A stretch of DNA of 64,000 nucleotides from NCBI GenBank assembly GCA_044221445.1, contig JBGAPF010000009.1, forward strand, positions 14,335 to 78,334. The letters run 5' to 3'. The notes under the pieces were generated by a model. It saw only the letters and a list, made by a program, of their open reading frames with translations. It had not been told where the DNA came from and searched no databases. Source of the DNA: JBDHTS01 sp044221445. GTDB taxonomy: Bacteria; Pseudomonadota; Alphaproteobacteria; Micavibrionales; Micavibrionaceae. The position numbers and the translations under genes were made by a program. This document shows positions 8,909 to 16,024 of the stretch, in pieces. Numbering within the stretch: the stretch's first letter is position 1; the number at the start of each line of letters is the position of its first letter.

Positions 8909-9886
8909 ATGGACGCTGAAACAATCGAAGAGAAACCCCGGAATTTACCGCCTTCTGAGGCCGCTCAAGGGTGTTTTCACATTCTGATTAACGCCGGTTC
9001 AGGGAGCGCCTCTAAATTGGGCGAAAAAAAGTTTCAGGAGCTGGCTGAAAAGACATCTTTGAAAATAAGCAGTTTCGCGGTCCTGCCTCATGACAGCTTT
9101 GCCAAACGCATGGAAAAACTCGCGCAGAGCGATGTCCCCCTCCTTGTAGGCGGAGGCGACGGTTCGATCGCACAGGCGGCAGCTTTGCATCTGAAATACG
9201 ACAGGCCGTTCGGTATTTTGCCCATGGGCACGATGAACCTGCTGGCCAAGGATCTAGATATTCCGCTGGTCACGGAAGAAGCTAATATCTTCGACTTATA
9301 TAACCGCACGACCGTGAAGCCAATAGATGTAGGCATGGCCAACGACCAGCCTTTCCTGTGTTGCGCCGCTATAGGCACCATACCGAAAGCGGCGCTGTTC
9401 CGTGAAAATATGCGTCAGATGCCGGATGTCGTCATGATGCCGCGTTTGACGGCGTTCATACTCGACCAGATGCATACGACACGCATGCGTGAACTTCAGA
9501 TCGTCGCCGATGGAAAAGAAATGAGCCTGCGTACAGCGGCTTTAGTCATTTCCAATAATAGCTTCGCCCATTCCAGCAATGCTACTCATAAACTCGCCAA
9601 GACTTCCCTGCAGGATGGCACGCTGGGGATCTACAGTGCCGCGCCCCAGAGCCTGATGGAAAGGATACGCTTGCTCCTCAGGCTTCATCAGGGCAAGCTG
9701 GAGGCCGAACCTTCCGTGCAGGAATTCCAGGCTATGAGCGCCTTTGTAAAAACAGAAAAATCGCACGAACTGGTTTCAATAGACGGCGAACCGGTCATGC
9801 TTGAAACGCCTATAAATTTCCGTGTTCTGAACGGTGCGCTGAAAATCATTATCCCTGTGCGGGAGCCGGATCCGGTCACCGCTTGA
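8909..9886 (+). CDS. Diacylglycerol-kinase-family lipid kinase
   Basis: The 325-residue product has the DAGK catalytic fold: ILINAGSGSAS (nucleotide loop), VGGGDGSIAQAA (signature GGGDG, about residues 76-87) and GILPMGTMNLLAKDL. The second half is the beta-sandwich domain with the SIDGEPV motif near the C-terminus. Members phosphorylate diacylglycerol, sphingoid bases or related lipids; the substrate here is not determined. The length fits YegS/DgkB relatives. There is no clear ribosome site; the upstream 190 bp is AT-rich with no convincing promoter. It is followed by a phosphoesterase 17 bp downstream of its stop. Confidence 0.85.
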   Translation: MDAETIEEKPRNLPPSEAAQGCFHILINAGSGSASKLGEKKFQELAEKTSLKISSFAVLPHDSFAKRMEKLAQSDVPLLVGGGDGSIAQAAALHLKYDRPFGILPMGTMNLLAKDLDIPLVTEEANIFDLYNRTTVKPIDVGMANDQPFLCCAAIGTIPKAALFRENMRQMPDVVMMPRLTAFILDQMHTTRMRELQIVADGKEMSLRTAALVISNNSFAHSSNATHKLAKTSLQDGTLGIYSAAPQSLMERIRLLLRLHQGKLEAEPSVQEFQAMSAFVKTEKSHELVSIDGEPVMLETPINFRVLNGALKIIIPVREPDPVTA

Positions 9887-9903
9887 ACGAACGGACTGAT
9901 CCC

Positions 9904-10689
9904 ATGCGCCTGATCCATCTTTCCGACCTTCATTTCGGCACTGTCCTTCCGGATATGACCCCTTTGCTGCTGAATGAAATAGAGCGCCTGAATCCGGCAT
10001 TGGTGATTATCAGCGGCGACTTTACCCAGACAGCGATTGCCGAAGAATTCGAGGAGGCCAGAAAGTTCCTGGCGTCATTACGGTTTCCTTATCTCGCAAT
10101 TCCCGGTAACCACGATGTTCCGCGCTATGATCTGAAAGAACGTTTTCTCGATCCTTATAAGAAGTACCGGCGTTTTATCTCGCCCGTCCTTGAACCTGTT
10201 TATCGGGACGATCTGGCCTGTATTGCAGGCATCAATACAGCGCGCCGGGTCGTGCCTCATTGGAACTGGGCTCATGGCGCCATTTCAACAGGGCAGACCG
10301 GCTGGTTGAAAAAACAATATGACTCCGGACCCCAGGATGCTTTTCGTATTTGCGTCATGCACCACCCTGTTTGGAAGGTGACGGAAGCACAGCTGAGGGT
10401 CATCGTTTTCGGCGGTCATAAAGCCCTTCAGGCTTTGAAGGACAGTAAAGTGGATCTGGTCCTGTCAGGGCATGTCCATCATGCCGCCGTCCACACAATG
10501 CCGGTCGACGATCATAATAAAATCATTTTTTTGAGCGCTTCCACCGCATTGTCACGCCGGCTGCGGGGACAGAAAAACGGATTTAACGTCATCGATTTAC
10601 ATGAAAAAGGCCGTATGACGATCGAAATCCGAGGGTATGTCGACGGTCGCTTCGAGAAACTTGAATCATACGAACATATGAGCAGATAA
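9904..10689 (+). CDS. Calcineurin-like metallophosphoesterase
   Basis: The product carries the complete metallophosphoesterase motif set: HLSDLHFG (D-x-H) at the N-terminus, SGDFTQ (GD), PGNHDVPR (GNHD), VMHHPVW and SGHVHH (GHxH). This is the class III cyclic nucleotide phosphodiesterase / CpdA-like arrangement, about 261 residues. The open frame extends upstream to a TTG overlapping the previous gene, but the ATG at 9904 places the D-x-H motif right at the N-terminus as in relatives. It shares an operon with the lipid kinase, which may mean a role in phospholipid turnover. The substrate is not known. Confidence 0.85.
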   Translation: MRLIHLSDLHFGTVLPDMTPLLLNEIERLNPALVIISGDFTQTAIAEEFEEARKFLASLRFPYLAIPGNHDVPRYDLKERFLDPYKKYRRFISPVLEPVYRDDLACIAGINTARRVVPHWNWAHGAISTGQTGWLKKQYDSGPQDAFRICVMHHPVWKVTEAQLRVIVFGGHKALQALKDSKVDLVLSGHVHHAAVHTMPVDDHNKIIFLSASTALSRRLRGQKNGFNVIDLHEKGRMTIEIRGYVDGRFEKLESYEHMSR

Positions 10690-10693
10690 GGAA

Positions 10694-10728
10694 ACGGATG
10701 GCACCTTTGGGGGAAGGGTGCCATCCGT
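10694..10728. terminator. Long hairpin between convergent genes
   Basis: A 12-bp perfect stem, ACGGATGGCACC (10694-10705) and GGTGCCATCCGT (10717-10728), lies between the phosphoesterase and the minus-strand lipoprotein. There is little T tract on either side; a bidirectional terminator is the simplest reading. Confidence 0.55.
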
Positions 10729-10743
10729 CAGTCTGGCCTGGAA

Positions 10744-10980
10744 TTACCAGTTGCTCAAGTCGATATCGTTTTTATCAGTCACGGCACCGGTCGCCGCACC
10801 CGCCGCGCCGCCAATGATGGCACCAGTCGCCAGATTTCCGCCTGTTACAGCTCCGCCTAATGCACCGACGCCCGCGCCTATTGCACCCCCGGAAATGGCC
10901 CGCTCTCCTCGCGTGTTTCCACACGCTGATAATGAAAGGGCTGCAACGCCGAGGCATAGGATAATTTTAAATCTGGACAT
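10744..10980 (-). CDS. Small glycine-zipper lipoprotein
   Basis: The 78-residue product begins MSRFKIILCLGVAALSLSACGN, a lipoprotein signal with the lipobox LSAC. It continues with a glycine-zipper pair (GGAIGAGVGALGGAV and GAIIGGAAGAATGAV) that is predicted to form a membrane hairpin, then a short acidic tail. It resembles OsmB/YMGG-type small outer-membrane lipoproteins, which are commonly osmotic- or stress-induced. AAAGGAG sits 6-7 bases before the ATG. A degenerate stress promoter (TGAAC, 17 bases, TGTT; 11035-11010) is upstream. Confidence 0.8.
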   Translation of the reverse strand: MSRFKIILCLGVAALSLSACGNTRGERAISGGAIGAGVGALGGAVTGGNLATGAIIGGAAGAATGAVTDKNDIDLSNW

Positions 10981-11035
10981 ATGTGATCTCCTTTACTCTT
11001 ACTGCGGTTAACAAATGAAGCGACTCAATAGTTCA

Positions 11036-11998
11036 TTATTGTGATTTTGGAATGACTGCGGACGCCAGGGCAGCCGTCTGCATGTTGTTAAGGCGTATTG
11101 CGTTTCCTTCAGCGCCCGCCAAGACTTCCACGTCTTTATAGGGAATAACAAAAGTGCCTTTTCTTGTCGAATTCCCGATAGGCGGAACGGTAAACACGAT
11201 GTTCTGCGCCGAACCATTGTAGTAAATGACGGCATCGATCTGACCGGCATTTTTATTCTGGTCATCCAGAACCTGACCGTTTTCCAAGCTGCGAAGGCTG
11301 ACGTATCTCTGGGAAGGCAGCTTTTCGTAACTAAATGAAGGACTTGCGGCAATTGCGCCAGCATCCGCAGAAATTTTCATGTTTCCAGAGCTGTCCTGTT
11401 GAGCCACTTCATTAAATTTTACGGCCGATAAATCCAGCCCCTGGTATTTTTTCTGGTTATTGATCACAACGGCTGTCGACGCGCCTGTTTCCCGGTCCAC
11501 CAGGATATCGTAAATCATGCCTGCATCTTTTCCGGTTTCATCTGTCACTTTGCCATCAATTATATTGGTAAAGGAACCTTCATAAGCCACAGGTGCGGAA
11601 GACAGGGATGATTGCTGTGATTGTTGCTTATCTGCGGCAGCTTGTTGTTTTGCCTGATCGAGTTCAATGCCGGCGCTTTCAGTCGAAGGCGCTTTATCCG
11701 ATCCGATAGCGCCTTTGAGTGTCGCTGAAAGCTTGTCTGCCAAACTGTCTCCTACAGCAGCGTTATCTGTTGTCTGCGCCTCTTGTTGTTGTGCCGCGCG
11801 TGCAGCGTGGTTAGGACGCCATACAAAAAACCATGCCGCGCCTAAGCCAAGAATAATCAAAAGCGATATGCTTTTGAAAAAAACCCCTGAAGTACGGGCG
11901 GCATAATCCGGTCCCAATTGATTTGCATGGACGGCAACCTGGGCATTGTCAAAAGGCGAATCGTTTGTATCGGTCATAGTCAGGTTATTTCCATTCAC
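11036..11998 (-). CDS. Membrane-anchored PRC-barrel domain protein
   Basis: The 320-residue product has a short cytosolic N-terminus, one hydrophobic helix at about residues 40-62 (FFKSISLLIILGLGAAWFF), a long Gln/Ala/Ser-rich linker, then two PRC-barrel-like halves. The first contains GKVTDETGKDAGMIYDILVD and the second GQVLDDQNKNAGQIDAVIYY. PRC barrels are small beta modules in RimM, reaction centres and stress proteins. The GTG start overlaps the upstream gene's TGA by 4 bp (GTGA); an internal ATG at 11977 (MTDTND) is an alternative. It is transcribed with the 64-residue gene from the stress promoter at 12224-12248. Confidence 0.75.
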   Translation of the reverse strand: MNGNNLTMTDTNDSPFDNAQVAVHANQLGPDYAARTSGVFFKSISLLIILGLGAAWFFVWRPNHAARAAQQQEAQTTDNAAVGDSLADKLSATLKGAIGSDKAPSTESAGIELDQAKQQAAADKQQSQQSSLSSAPVAYEGSFTNIIDGKVTDETGKDAGMIYDILVDRETGASTAVVINNQKKYQGLDLSAVKFNEVAQQDSSGNMKISADAGAIAASPSFSYEKLPSQRYVSLRSLENGQVLDDQNKNAGQIDAVIYYNGSAQNIVFTVPPIGNSTRKGTFVIPYKDVEVLAGAEGNAIRLNNMQTAALASAVIPKSQ

Positions 11999-12189
11999 TG
12001 GTAAGAAGGATCGATCTGGTGATGAAGTTCGGCAGCGACTTCTTCATAAGGCCGCTGGCTTATATCCTGAATAAGTTCGATAAGCATATCGTCTTCTTCG
12101 GCAACCTGCGGCAGATCGAAAGATGCGAGAAACATAGCGTCGACCGTATCCATCTGGCTTTGCATCTTATGTTGCATGAGAGTGTACAT
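11995..12189 (-). CDS. 64-residue acidic protein of unknown function
   Basis: The product starts MYTLMQHKMQSQMD and is acidic in the middle (AEEDDMLIELIQDI), with no signal peptide or membrane segment; it looks helical. AAAGGAG 7-8 bases before the ATG at 12189 fixes the start, although the frame is open to an upstream TTG. It is the first gene of a two-gene unit with the PRC-barrel protein, overlapping it by 4 bp. A strong EcfG-type promoter lies 35 bp upstream. No family was recognised. Confidence 0.7.
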   Translation of the reverse strand: MYTLMQHKMQSQMDTVDAMFLASFDLPQVAEEDDMLIELIQDISQRPYEEVAAELHHQIDPSYQ

Positions 12190-12223
12190 AGTCCTGTCTC
12201 CTTTCAATGGCGATCAGTCTACA

Positions 12224-12248
12224 AACGCTGAAATCCTGCCCCGGTTCC
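12224..12248 (-). promoter_or_regulatory. EcfG-type general-stress promoter for the PRC-barrel unit
   Basis: On the minus strand GGAAC (12248-12244), 16 bases, CGTT (12227-12224). This matches the consensus GGAAC-N16/17-CGTT of alphaproteobacterial general-stress sigma factors at all nine positions. Confidence 0.75.
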
Positions 12249-12263
12249 TTAATTTTCAGAAAA

Positions 12264-12288
12264 TGAACTTTTTAGCGCAGCGGGCGTT
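12264..12288 (+). promoter_or_regulatory. Near-match to an EcfG-type promoter before the EF-hand gene
   Basis: TGAAC (12264-12268), 16 bases, CGTT (12285-12288). It differs from GGAAC at the first base only. It is back-to-back with the divergent stress promoter and about 38 bp from the EF-hand start, a reasonable leader length. Confidence 0.4.
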
Positions 12289-12325
12289 TGAAAGGAGCAC
12301 ATACCCTCATTAGGAGATATTAAAC

Positions 12326-12871
12326 ATGAAAATCCGCACTCTTATGCTAGCCACGGCCCTTATCGCATTTGCCGCTGGCGGCGTTGCCAACGCCGAAACC
12401 ACCAGGACTACGACGATGACGAGTTCTGTTGATGTCCCCGGCGTCAAAAAGTTCGATATTGAAAGTTTTGACGACAATAAGGACAACATCGTTACCATTA
12501 ACGAGACAGGTGACCATCTGTTTCACCTGTTCGACCTGGACAGCAACGGCGTTCTGGACAATATCGAATTCACGAAAAAGACCGTGCTGACGATTATACC
12601 TTTAAAGTCCGAAACGTTCACGTTCCGCGATTTCGACGATGACGGTAAAATGGATGCGGGCAAATATGCCTATTCCACGTATATTAAAAAATCGGGCCTT
12701 GCCATGTTCGACCAGAACAGGGACGGGCTGTCCCCCGACGATTTTGTCAATGCAAGTTTCCTGGAAATGGATCATAACAATAGCCATGTCGTCGAGCCCG
12801 ACGAATGGCGCACGGCTTATATACAAAGCCGCCTGCCGGAAGCTGCGAAACAGTATCGTTATAACAACTAA
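12326..12871 (+). CDS. Periplasmic EF-hand calcium-binding protein
   Basis: The 181-residue product has a Sec signal peptide (MKIRTLMLATALIAFAAGG, cleavage after ANA) and several EF-hand-like loops: DDNKDNIVTINE, DLDSNGVLDNIE, DFDDDGKMDAGK, DQNRDGLSPDD and a more divergent DHNNSHVVEPDE. Spacing suggests two EF-hand pairs plus one. It probably binds calcium in the periplasm. TAGGAG lies 9 bases before the ATG. It has its own strong terminator. A second, shorter EF-hand protein is encoded at 41543. Confidence 0.85.
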   Translation: MKIRTLMLATALIAFAAGGVANAETTRTTTMTSSVDVPGVKKFDIESFDDNKDNIVTINETGDHLFHLFDLDSNGVLDNIEFTKKTVLTIIPLKSETFTFRDFDDDGKMDAGKYAYSTYIKKSGLAMFDQNRDGLSPDDFVNASFLEMDHNNSHVVEPDEWRTAYIQSRLPEAAKQYRYNN

Positions 12872-12894
12872 ACGCGCATTACATCAATTTTAAA

Positions 12895-12927
12895 AATGCC
12901 CGGTCTTTAGACCGGGCATTTTTTTGA
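12895..12927 (+). terminator. Rho-independent terminator of the EF-hand gene
   Basis: A perfect 11-bp stem, AATGCCCGGTC (12895-12905) and GACCGGGCATT (12910-12920), with a TTTA loop is followed by a T run. Classic intrinsic terminator. Confidence 0.9.
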
Positions 12928-12948
12928 ACTGGTAACGGCAAGAGATAC

Positions 12949-12983
12949 AAAAAAGCCGCCCTCCATTTCGGAGAGCGGCTTTT
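12949..12983 (-). terminator. Rho-independent terminator of the entericidin gene
   Basis: AAAAGCCGC (12951-12959) pairs with GCGGCTTTT (12975-12983), with an inner CTCC/GGAG stem. On the minus strand the hairpin is followed by a T run, 14 bases after the entericidin stop. Confidence 0.85.
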
Positions 12984-12996
12984 AAAAAGAAACAGA

Positions 12997-13140
12997 TTAG
13001 TTTGCTGAATCCTGAATTTTCTCACCAGCTTTTTCGGTGTCTTCGCCTACGCCGTGCCAGGTGTTGCTGCAACCGCCAAGGGTCGCGCCAGCAAGAACCA
13101 TAACGCACAGGGCGGTACGGGAAAGGGTAGAAAGTTTCAT
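12997..13140 (-). CDS. Entericidin EcnA/B-family lipoprotein
   Basis: The 47-residue product begins MKLSTLSRTALCVMVLAGATLGGC, a lipoprotein signal with lipobox LGGC. The mature part SNTWHGVGEDTEKAGEKIQD matches the entericidin pattern (CNTxxGxGxDxxxxGxxI). Entericidins are tiny membrane lipoproteins linked to stationary-phase and stress lysis. GGAGG 9 bases before ATG 13140 fixes the start; the longer open frame is rejected. A stress-type promoter (13201-13176) lies upstream. No antidote-type partner is adjacent. Confidence 0.88.
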   Translation of the reverse strand: MKLSTLSRTALCVMVLAGATLGGCSNTWHGVGEDTEKAGEKIQDSAN

Positions 13141-13175
13141 TGGATTTTCCTCCAGTTTGGTTTTTACAAAAAGAT

Positions 13176-13201
13176 AACTATCACGCAAGCCAAGCGGTTC
13201 C
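13176..13201 (-). promoter_or_regulatory. EcfG-type general-stress promoter for the entericidin gene
   Basis: On the minus strand GGAAC (13201-13197), 17 bases, AGTT (13179-13176). Only the least conserved base of the second box differs from CGTT. It is about 35 bp before the start codon. Confidence 0.65.
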
Positions 13202-13218
13202 TATCGCTAAATAAAAAA

Positions 13219-13656
13219 TTAGCGTAGGCGCGTGCCGGCAAACAATCCTGACATCCCGGCGATAAGAAGAGCAATTTTAGGGTTTTCTCTCACGGGACCT
13301 TCAAGTTCATCCCCAAGGGCTTCGATAATCGTATGTATAGTCTCGCTTAATTGTTCTTCTCTATGCGCGTGATTTTTCCGCTGACGTGCGCTTGTAAGAA
13401 TGTGTGCTGTCATGCCGGCCACGAAAGCCGTAATAAGCAGAAAAAAACTCATCCACAAAGCTGCGTCAAGGTCGGTGTGATGAATTTTCAGCGCCAGATG
13501 CCCCGCATGGATAAGGAACGCCAGCCCGACCGCCACCAAAAGGCCGGTCAGGGCATAAAGCCCCAGACCAGCCTTCGTTTCCGGCTGCGACCGGAGTCGC
13601 GCCAGCAACAAACCGTTAATGGCGACTTCCTTCAAGAGAGGCGAGAACATGGACAT
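13219..13656 (-). CDS. Two-helix membrane protein, YqjE/holin-X-like
   Basis: From ATG 13656 the product is 145 residues: MSMFSPLLKEVAINGLLLARLR, two hydrophobic helices (LGLYALTGLLVAVGLAFLIH and ALWMSFFLLITAFVAGMTAHIL), a basic HAHREEQ stretch, then a third weakly hydrophobic segment with GMSGLFAGTRLR. It follows a YqjD-like gene by 7 bp. The E. coli yqjD-yqjE order, and two central helices, suggest the YqjE (phage holin superfamily III-like) group. This is inferred from context as much as sequence. The reading frame continues upstream inside yqjD, which is not used. Confidence 0.6.
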   Translation of the reverse strand: MSMFSPLLKEVAINGLLLARLRSQPETKAGLGLYALTGLLVAVGLAFLIHAGHLALKIHHTDLDAALWMSFFLLITAFVAGMTAHILTSARQRKNHAHREEQLSETIHTIIEALGDELEGPVRENPKIALLIAGMSGLFAGTRLR

Positions 13657-13663
13657 TCCAATC

Positions 13664-14008
13664 TCAATTCCTGCGACCCAAAAGGAAGCTTGTGATGATG
13701 CCCGCGGCAAAAGCCATGGCAACGCTCTGGGTAGGGTTGGATTTCACATGTTTTTCCACGCGCTTTTCGATGGTGTGATAGCGGCGTCCCGCAGCTTCTT
13801 CCAATTCTTCAAGCTGACCACGAAGAGTATCGATCTGGTCATGCACTTTTTTCTTTACATATCTTGTCTCGTTCATGCCTTCCTCCTTTACGTCTTTTGC
13901 AAGTCTAGAAACGCCTTCAACGACGTCTTTCTTCAGGGTTTCAATGTCGTCGCGGATGACCGACAGATTGGCATGGGATTCAAGTTCTTCGATTTTGCTT
14001 TTAGCCAT
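13664..14008 (-). CDS. YqjD/ElaB-type DUF883 membrane-anchored protein
   Basis: The 114-residue product has a long charged coiled-coil N-terminus (about residues 1-85), then a C-terminal hydrophobic helix AMAFAAGIITSFLLG ending in GRRN. This is the layout of YqjD/ElaB, inner-membrane proteins that bind ribosomes in stationary phase and are stress-regulated in enterobacteria. AAGGAG lies 8 bases before the ATG. It is the first gene of a unit with the YqjE-like protein, driven by a consensus stress promoter at 14067-14043. Confidence 0.85.
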   Translation of the reverse strand: MAKSKIEELESHANLSVIRDDIETLKKDVVEGVSRLAKDVKEEGMNETRYVKKKVHDQIDTLRGQLEELEEAAGRRYHTIEKRVEKHVKSNPTQSVAMAFAAGIITSFLLGRRN

Positions 14009-14042
14009 GAGTTTTCTCCTTATGTATCAATATTGAAACACA

Positions 14043-14067
14043 AACGCAGCGGCAGCGAACCGGTTCC
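14043..14067 (-). promoter_or_regulatory. EcfG-type general-stress promoter for the YqjD-like unit
   Basis: On the minus strand GGAAC (14067-14063), 16 bases, CGTT (14046-14043). All nine consensus positions match. It starts 35 bp before the coding region. Confidence 0.75.
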
Positions 14068-14083
14068 ATGGGAAATTGGTTTT

Positions 14084-14824
14084 TCAGGAGTATTCGGGTG
14101 AGCCGCAGAACATATAGCCCACGCCCCGTATCGTTTTCAGGATGGCGGGCGATTTGGGGTCGTCCTGTAGCTTTTTTCGAATCCGGGCAATCTGGATATC
14201 GATGGCGCGGTCATAGGCGTCGAAATCTCCTTCACGGGTCAGTTCGAACAGATATTCCCGGCTTAAAGCCCTATTGGGGGACATCATCAAAGCTTCCAGA
14301 AGCTTGAACTGACCTGTTGTCAAATTGGCTGATTCGGAAGAGGGGTCATAAAGCTGATATTGGGTCCGGTCGAGTATCCAGCCATTAAAAGTGATTCGGT
14401 CCGCTTTACCGCGCGATGCTTCCGCGTTTGGCGGCGTATTGTTTTCGGCGCTATCCTGGGCGCGGCGGCGCAGGACAGCCTTGATTCGGGCGGAAAGCTC
14501 CCGCATTTCGAACGGCTTGCCCAGGTAATCGTCGGCGCCCATTTCCAGGCCGATAATCCTGTCCGTCGTGTCTCCCTTGCCACTGACCACAATAATAGGG
14601 GCCGAAGTCTTCTGACGGATCTTGCCCATAAGATGCAGGCCGTCCGTATCGGGGAGGATTAGGTCGAGCAAAATAACGTCCGCCTTGCTGGAATGCAGCT
14701 TATCCAGCAATTCGTCCCCGCTCGCAGCGGTTAACACCTTATATCCTTCGCTTTCAAGGTAATGGCGGACAACGATTTGCAGGTTTTCGTCGTCGTCCAC
14801 CGTCAAAACGGTTGCTTTCTGCAA
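14084..14824 (-). CDS. OmpR/PhoB-family response regulator
   Basis: The 246-residue product has a receiver domain (VLTVDDDENLQ acidic pocket; phospho-acceptor Asp at about residue 54 in ILLDLILPD; conserved KPFEMREL Lys) and a winged-helix DNA-binding domain (LTTGQFKLLEALM, REYLFELTR, IDIQIARIRKKL, IKTIRGVGY-like end). The start is a TTG at 14824, 6 bases after a perfect AGGAGG; the long upstream frame has no ribosome site. No sensor kinase is adjacent, so it is an orphan. It sits divergent to the ECF sigma gene, 149 bp apart. Confidence 0.88.
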   Translation of the reverse strand: MQKATVLTVDDDENLQIVVRHYLESEGYKVLTAASGDELLDKLHSSKADVILLDLILPDTDGLHLMGKIRQKTSAPIIVVSGKGDTTDRIIGLEMGADDYLGKPFEMRELSARIKAVLRRRAQDSAENNTPPNAEASRGKADRITFNGWILDRTQYQLYDPSSESANLTTGQFKLLEALMMSPNRALSREYLFELTREGDFDAYDRAIDIQIARIRKKLQDDPKSPAILKTIRGVGYMFCGSPEYS

Positions 14825-14973
14825 ATCTATCCTCCTGAAACTACAGGAAATATAAGCTAGATCGATACATAAATGAAACAAACTTTTTCGGAACCGAAAC
14901 ATTTCCGACAAACGCGGGACACATGAGGGAACTAAATTCTTTCTTAAGAACATCAGGAAAAGGAGTTTTACCA

Positions 14974-15537
14974 ATGTTTACCCAAACTGCTCTCGTCGGC
15001 CAAATGGACAGCCTGCGCAAATTCGCCATCCGCCTGACCGGCAATACGGTCGATGCAGACGATCTCCTGCAATCAACCGTGCTTCGCGCGATCGAGAAGC
15101 AGGACTACTTCGAACCAGGCACAGACCTGTTCAAATGGATGTCGAAAATAATGTTCAACATGTTCGTTTCGACCTATCGCCGGAAAAAGAAATTTGAAAC
15201 GCGCTACGATCCTGAAACCTATCTGGAAAAAGCATCCGTGGATGCCGTGCAGGAATCGAAAGCCGAACTGCGGCTCGTCCGCGAGGCCATGAACAAGCTT
15301 TCGGAAGAGCACCGCGAAATCCTTGTCCTGGTTTGCGTGCAGGGCATGCGTTATCAGGAAGTGGCTGTTTCCCTTAACATTCCGGTGGGTACGGTCCGTT
15401 CGCGCCTGTCTCGCGCCCGGGAACATCTGCAGATGGTTCTCGACCGTGAAGCCAAATCGCGCCGTTCCGCTACGGCCATGGAATACGCCGGTTATATCGA
15501 GGGCGATAATAGCGGATTGCTGGAATCGGCCGCATAA
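14974..15537 (+). CDS. ECF RNA polymerase sigma factor, EcfG-like
   Basis: The 187-residue product has sigma region 2 (MDSLRKFAIRLTGN, DADDLLQSTVLRA, FKWMSKIMFNMFVSTYRRKKK) and region 4 (KLSEEHREILVLVCVQGMRYQEVA, then VGTVRSRLSRAREHL). The wording FAIRLTGN-DADDL and FEPGTDLFKWM resembles the EcfG general-stress group. AAGGAG is 7-8 bases before ATG 14974. It lies in the middle of genes carrying EcfG-type promoters, so it is the best local candidate for the factor that reads them. No PhyR or NepR gene is visible. It ends in a strong terminator. Confidence 0.88.
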   Translation: MFTQTALVGQMDSLRKFAIRLTGNTVDADDLLQSTVLRAIEKQDYFEPGTDLFKWMSKIMFNMFVSTYRRKKKFETRYDPETYLEKASVDAVQESKAELRLVREAMNKLSEEHREILVLVCVQGMRYQEVAVSLNIPVGTVRSRLSRAREHLQMVLDREAKSRRSATAMEYAGYIEGDNSGLLESAA

Positions 15538-15560
15538 GCCTTCTGTGTTTGAAAAAGAAA

Positions 15561-15587
15561 AGCCCCGTTTTTACGGGGCTTTTTTTT
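15561..15587 (+). terminator. Rho-independent terminator of the ECF sigma gene
   Basis: AGCCCCGT (15561-15568) pairs with ACGGGGCT (15573-15580), with a TTTT loop and seven T after the stem. Confidence 0.92.
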
Positions 15588-15605
15588 GTATACAAGGCAA
15601 CTATT

Positions 15606-15638
15606 AAAAAGGCGCCCTATGAGGGCGCCTTTTTTTTA
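15606..15638. terminator. Bidirectional terminator hairpin
   Basis: AGGCGCCCT (15610-15618) pairs with AGGGCGCCT (15622-15630). A T run follows on the plus strand, and the preceding A run gives T on the minus strand. It ends the DUF1328 gene and backs up the sigma terminator. Confidence 0.88.
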
Positions 15639-15651
15639 ATAGTTCGACAGG

Positions 15652-15828
15652 TTAAATAGGGGGTGTCCGGCCTCTTGCCACACCCACAGCCGCGGCGACG
15701 ATGAATAGGATCAGAAATACCACAAAAAGGATCTGTGCTATCTGGGTGGAAACAGCTGCCACGCCACCAAAACCCAGAAGGCCAGCGATCACCGCCACGA
15801 CCAGAAATGTTAAAGCCCAACCAAGCAT
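15652..15828 (-). CDS. DUF1328/YtjA-family small membrane protein
   Basis: The 58-residue product has two hydrophobic helices, MLGWALTFLVVAVIAGLLGFGG and QILFVVFLILFIVAAAVG, ending in a short basic ARGRTPPI tail. The size and the AGLLGFGGVA turn match the YtjA/DUF1328 family of tiny inner-membrane proteins. AAGGAGG sits 6 bases before ATG 15828. A consensus stress promoter (15902-15877) lies about 50 bp upstream. Function of the family is unknown. Confidence 0.87.
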   Translation of the reverse strand: MLGWALTFLVVAVIAGLLGFGGVAAVSTQIAQILFVVFLILFIVAAAVGVARGRTPPI

Positions 15829-15876
15829 TTGTGCCTCCTTAACGTTTAGACTTGTCACTATGTCTTCATGAAAACC

Positions 15877-15902
15877 AACGAAAAGTTCTAAATGAAGGTT
15901 CC
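15877..15902 (-). promoter_or_regulatory. EcfG-type general-stress promoter for the DUF1328 gene
   Basis: On the minus strand GGAAC (15902-15898), 17 bases, CGTT (15880-15877): full consensus match. Confidence 0.78.
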
Positions 15903-15939
15903 GCCTTTTTGATTCTGTTACATTTTTGATACATTTTAG

Positions 15940-15965
15940 GGAACCGAAAGCTATCAAAATATGTT
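15940..15965 (+). promoter_or_regulatory. EcfG-type general-stress promoter for the 66-residue gene
   Basis: GGAAC (15940-15944), 17 bases, TGTT (15962-15965). One mismatch in the weakly conserved base. It is divergent from the DUF1328 promoter, 38 bp away, and 60 bp before the 16025 start. Confidence 0.65.
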
Positions 15966-16024
15966 AGCTCATGGATTGACGCGCAACCATAAAGAGATGC
16001 GACCTTCACGCAGGCAGGGCCCAA

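Noticed and set aside
14881..14914. GGAAC (14890-14894) and GGAAA-N17-AGTT near the sigma/response-regulator starts
   Set aside because: The plus-strand copy has no GTT at the right distance, and the minus-strand match has mismatches in both boxes.
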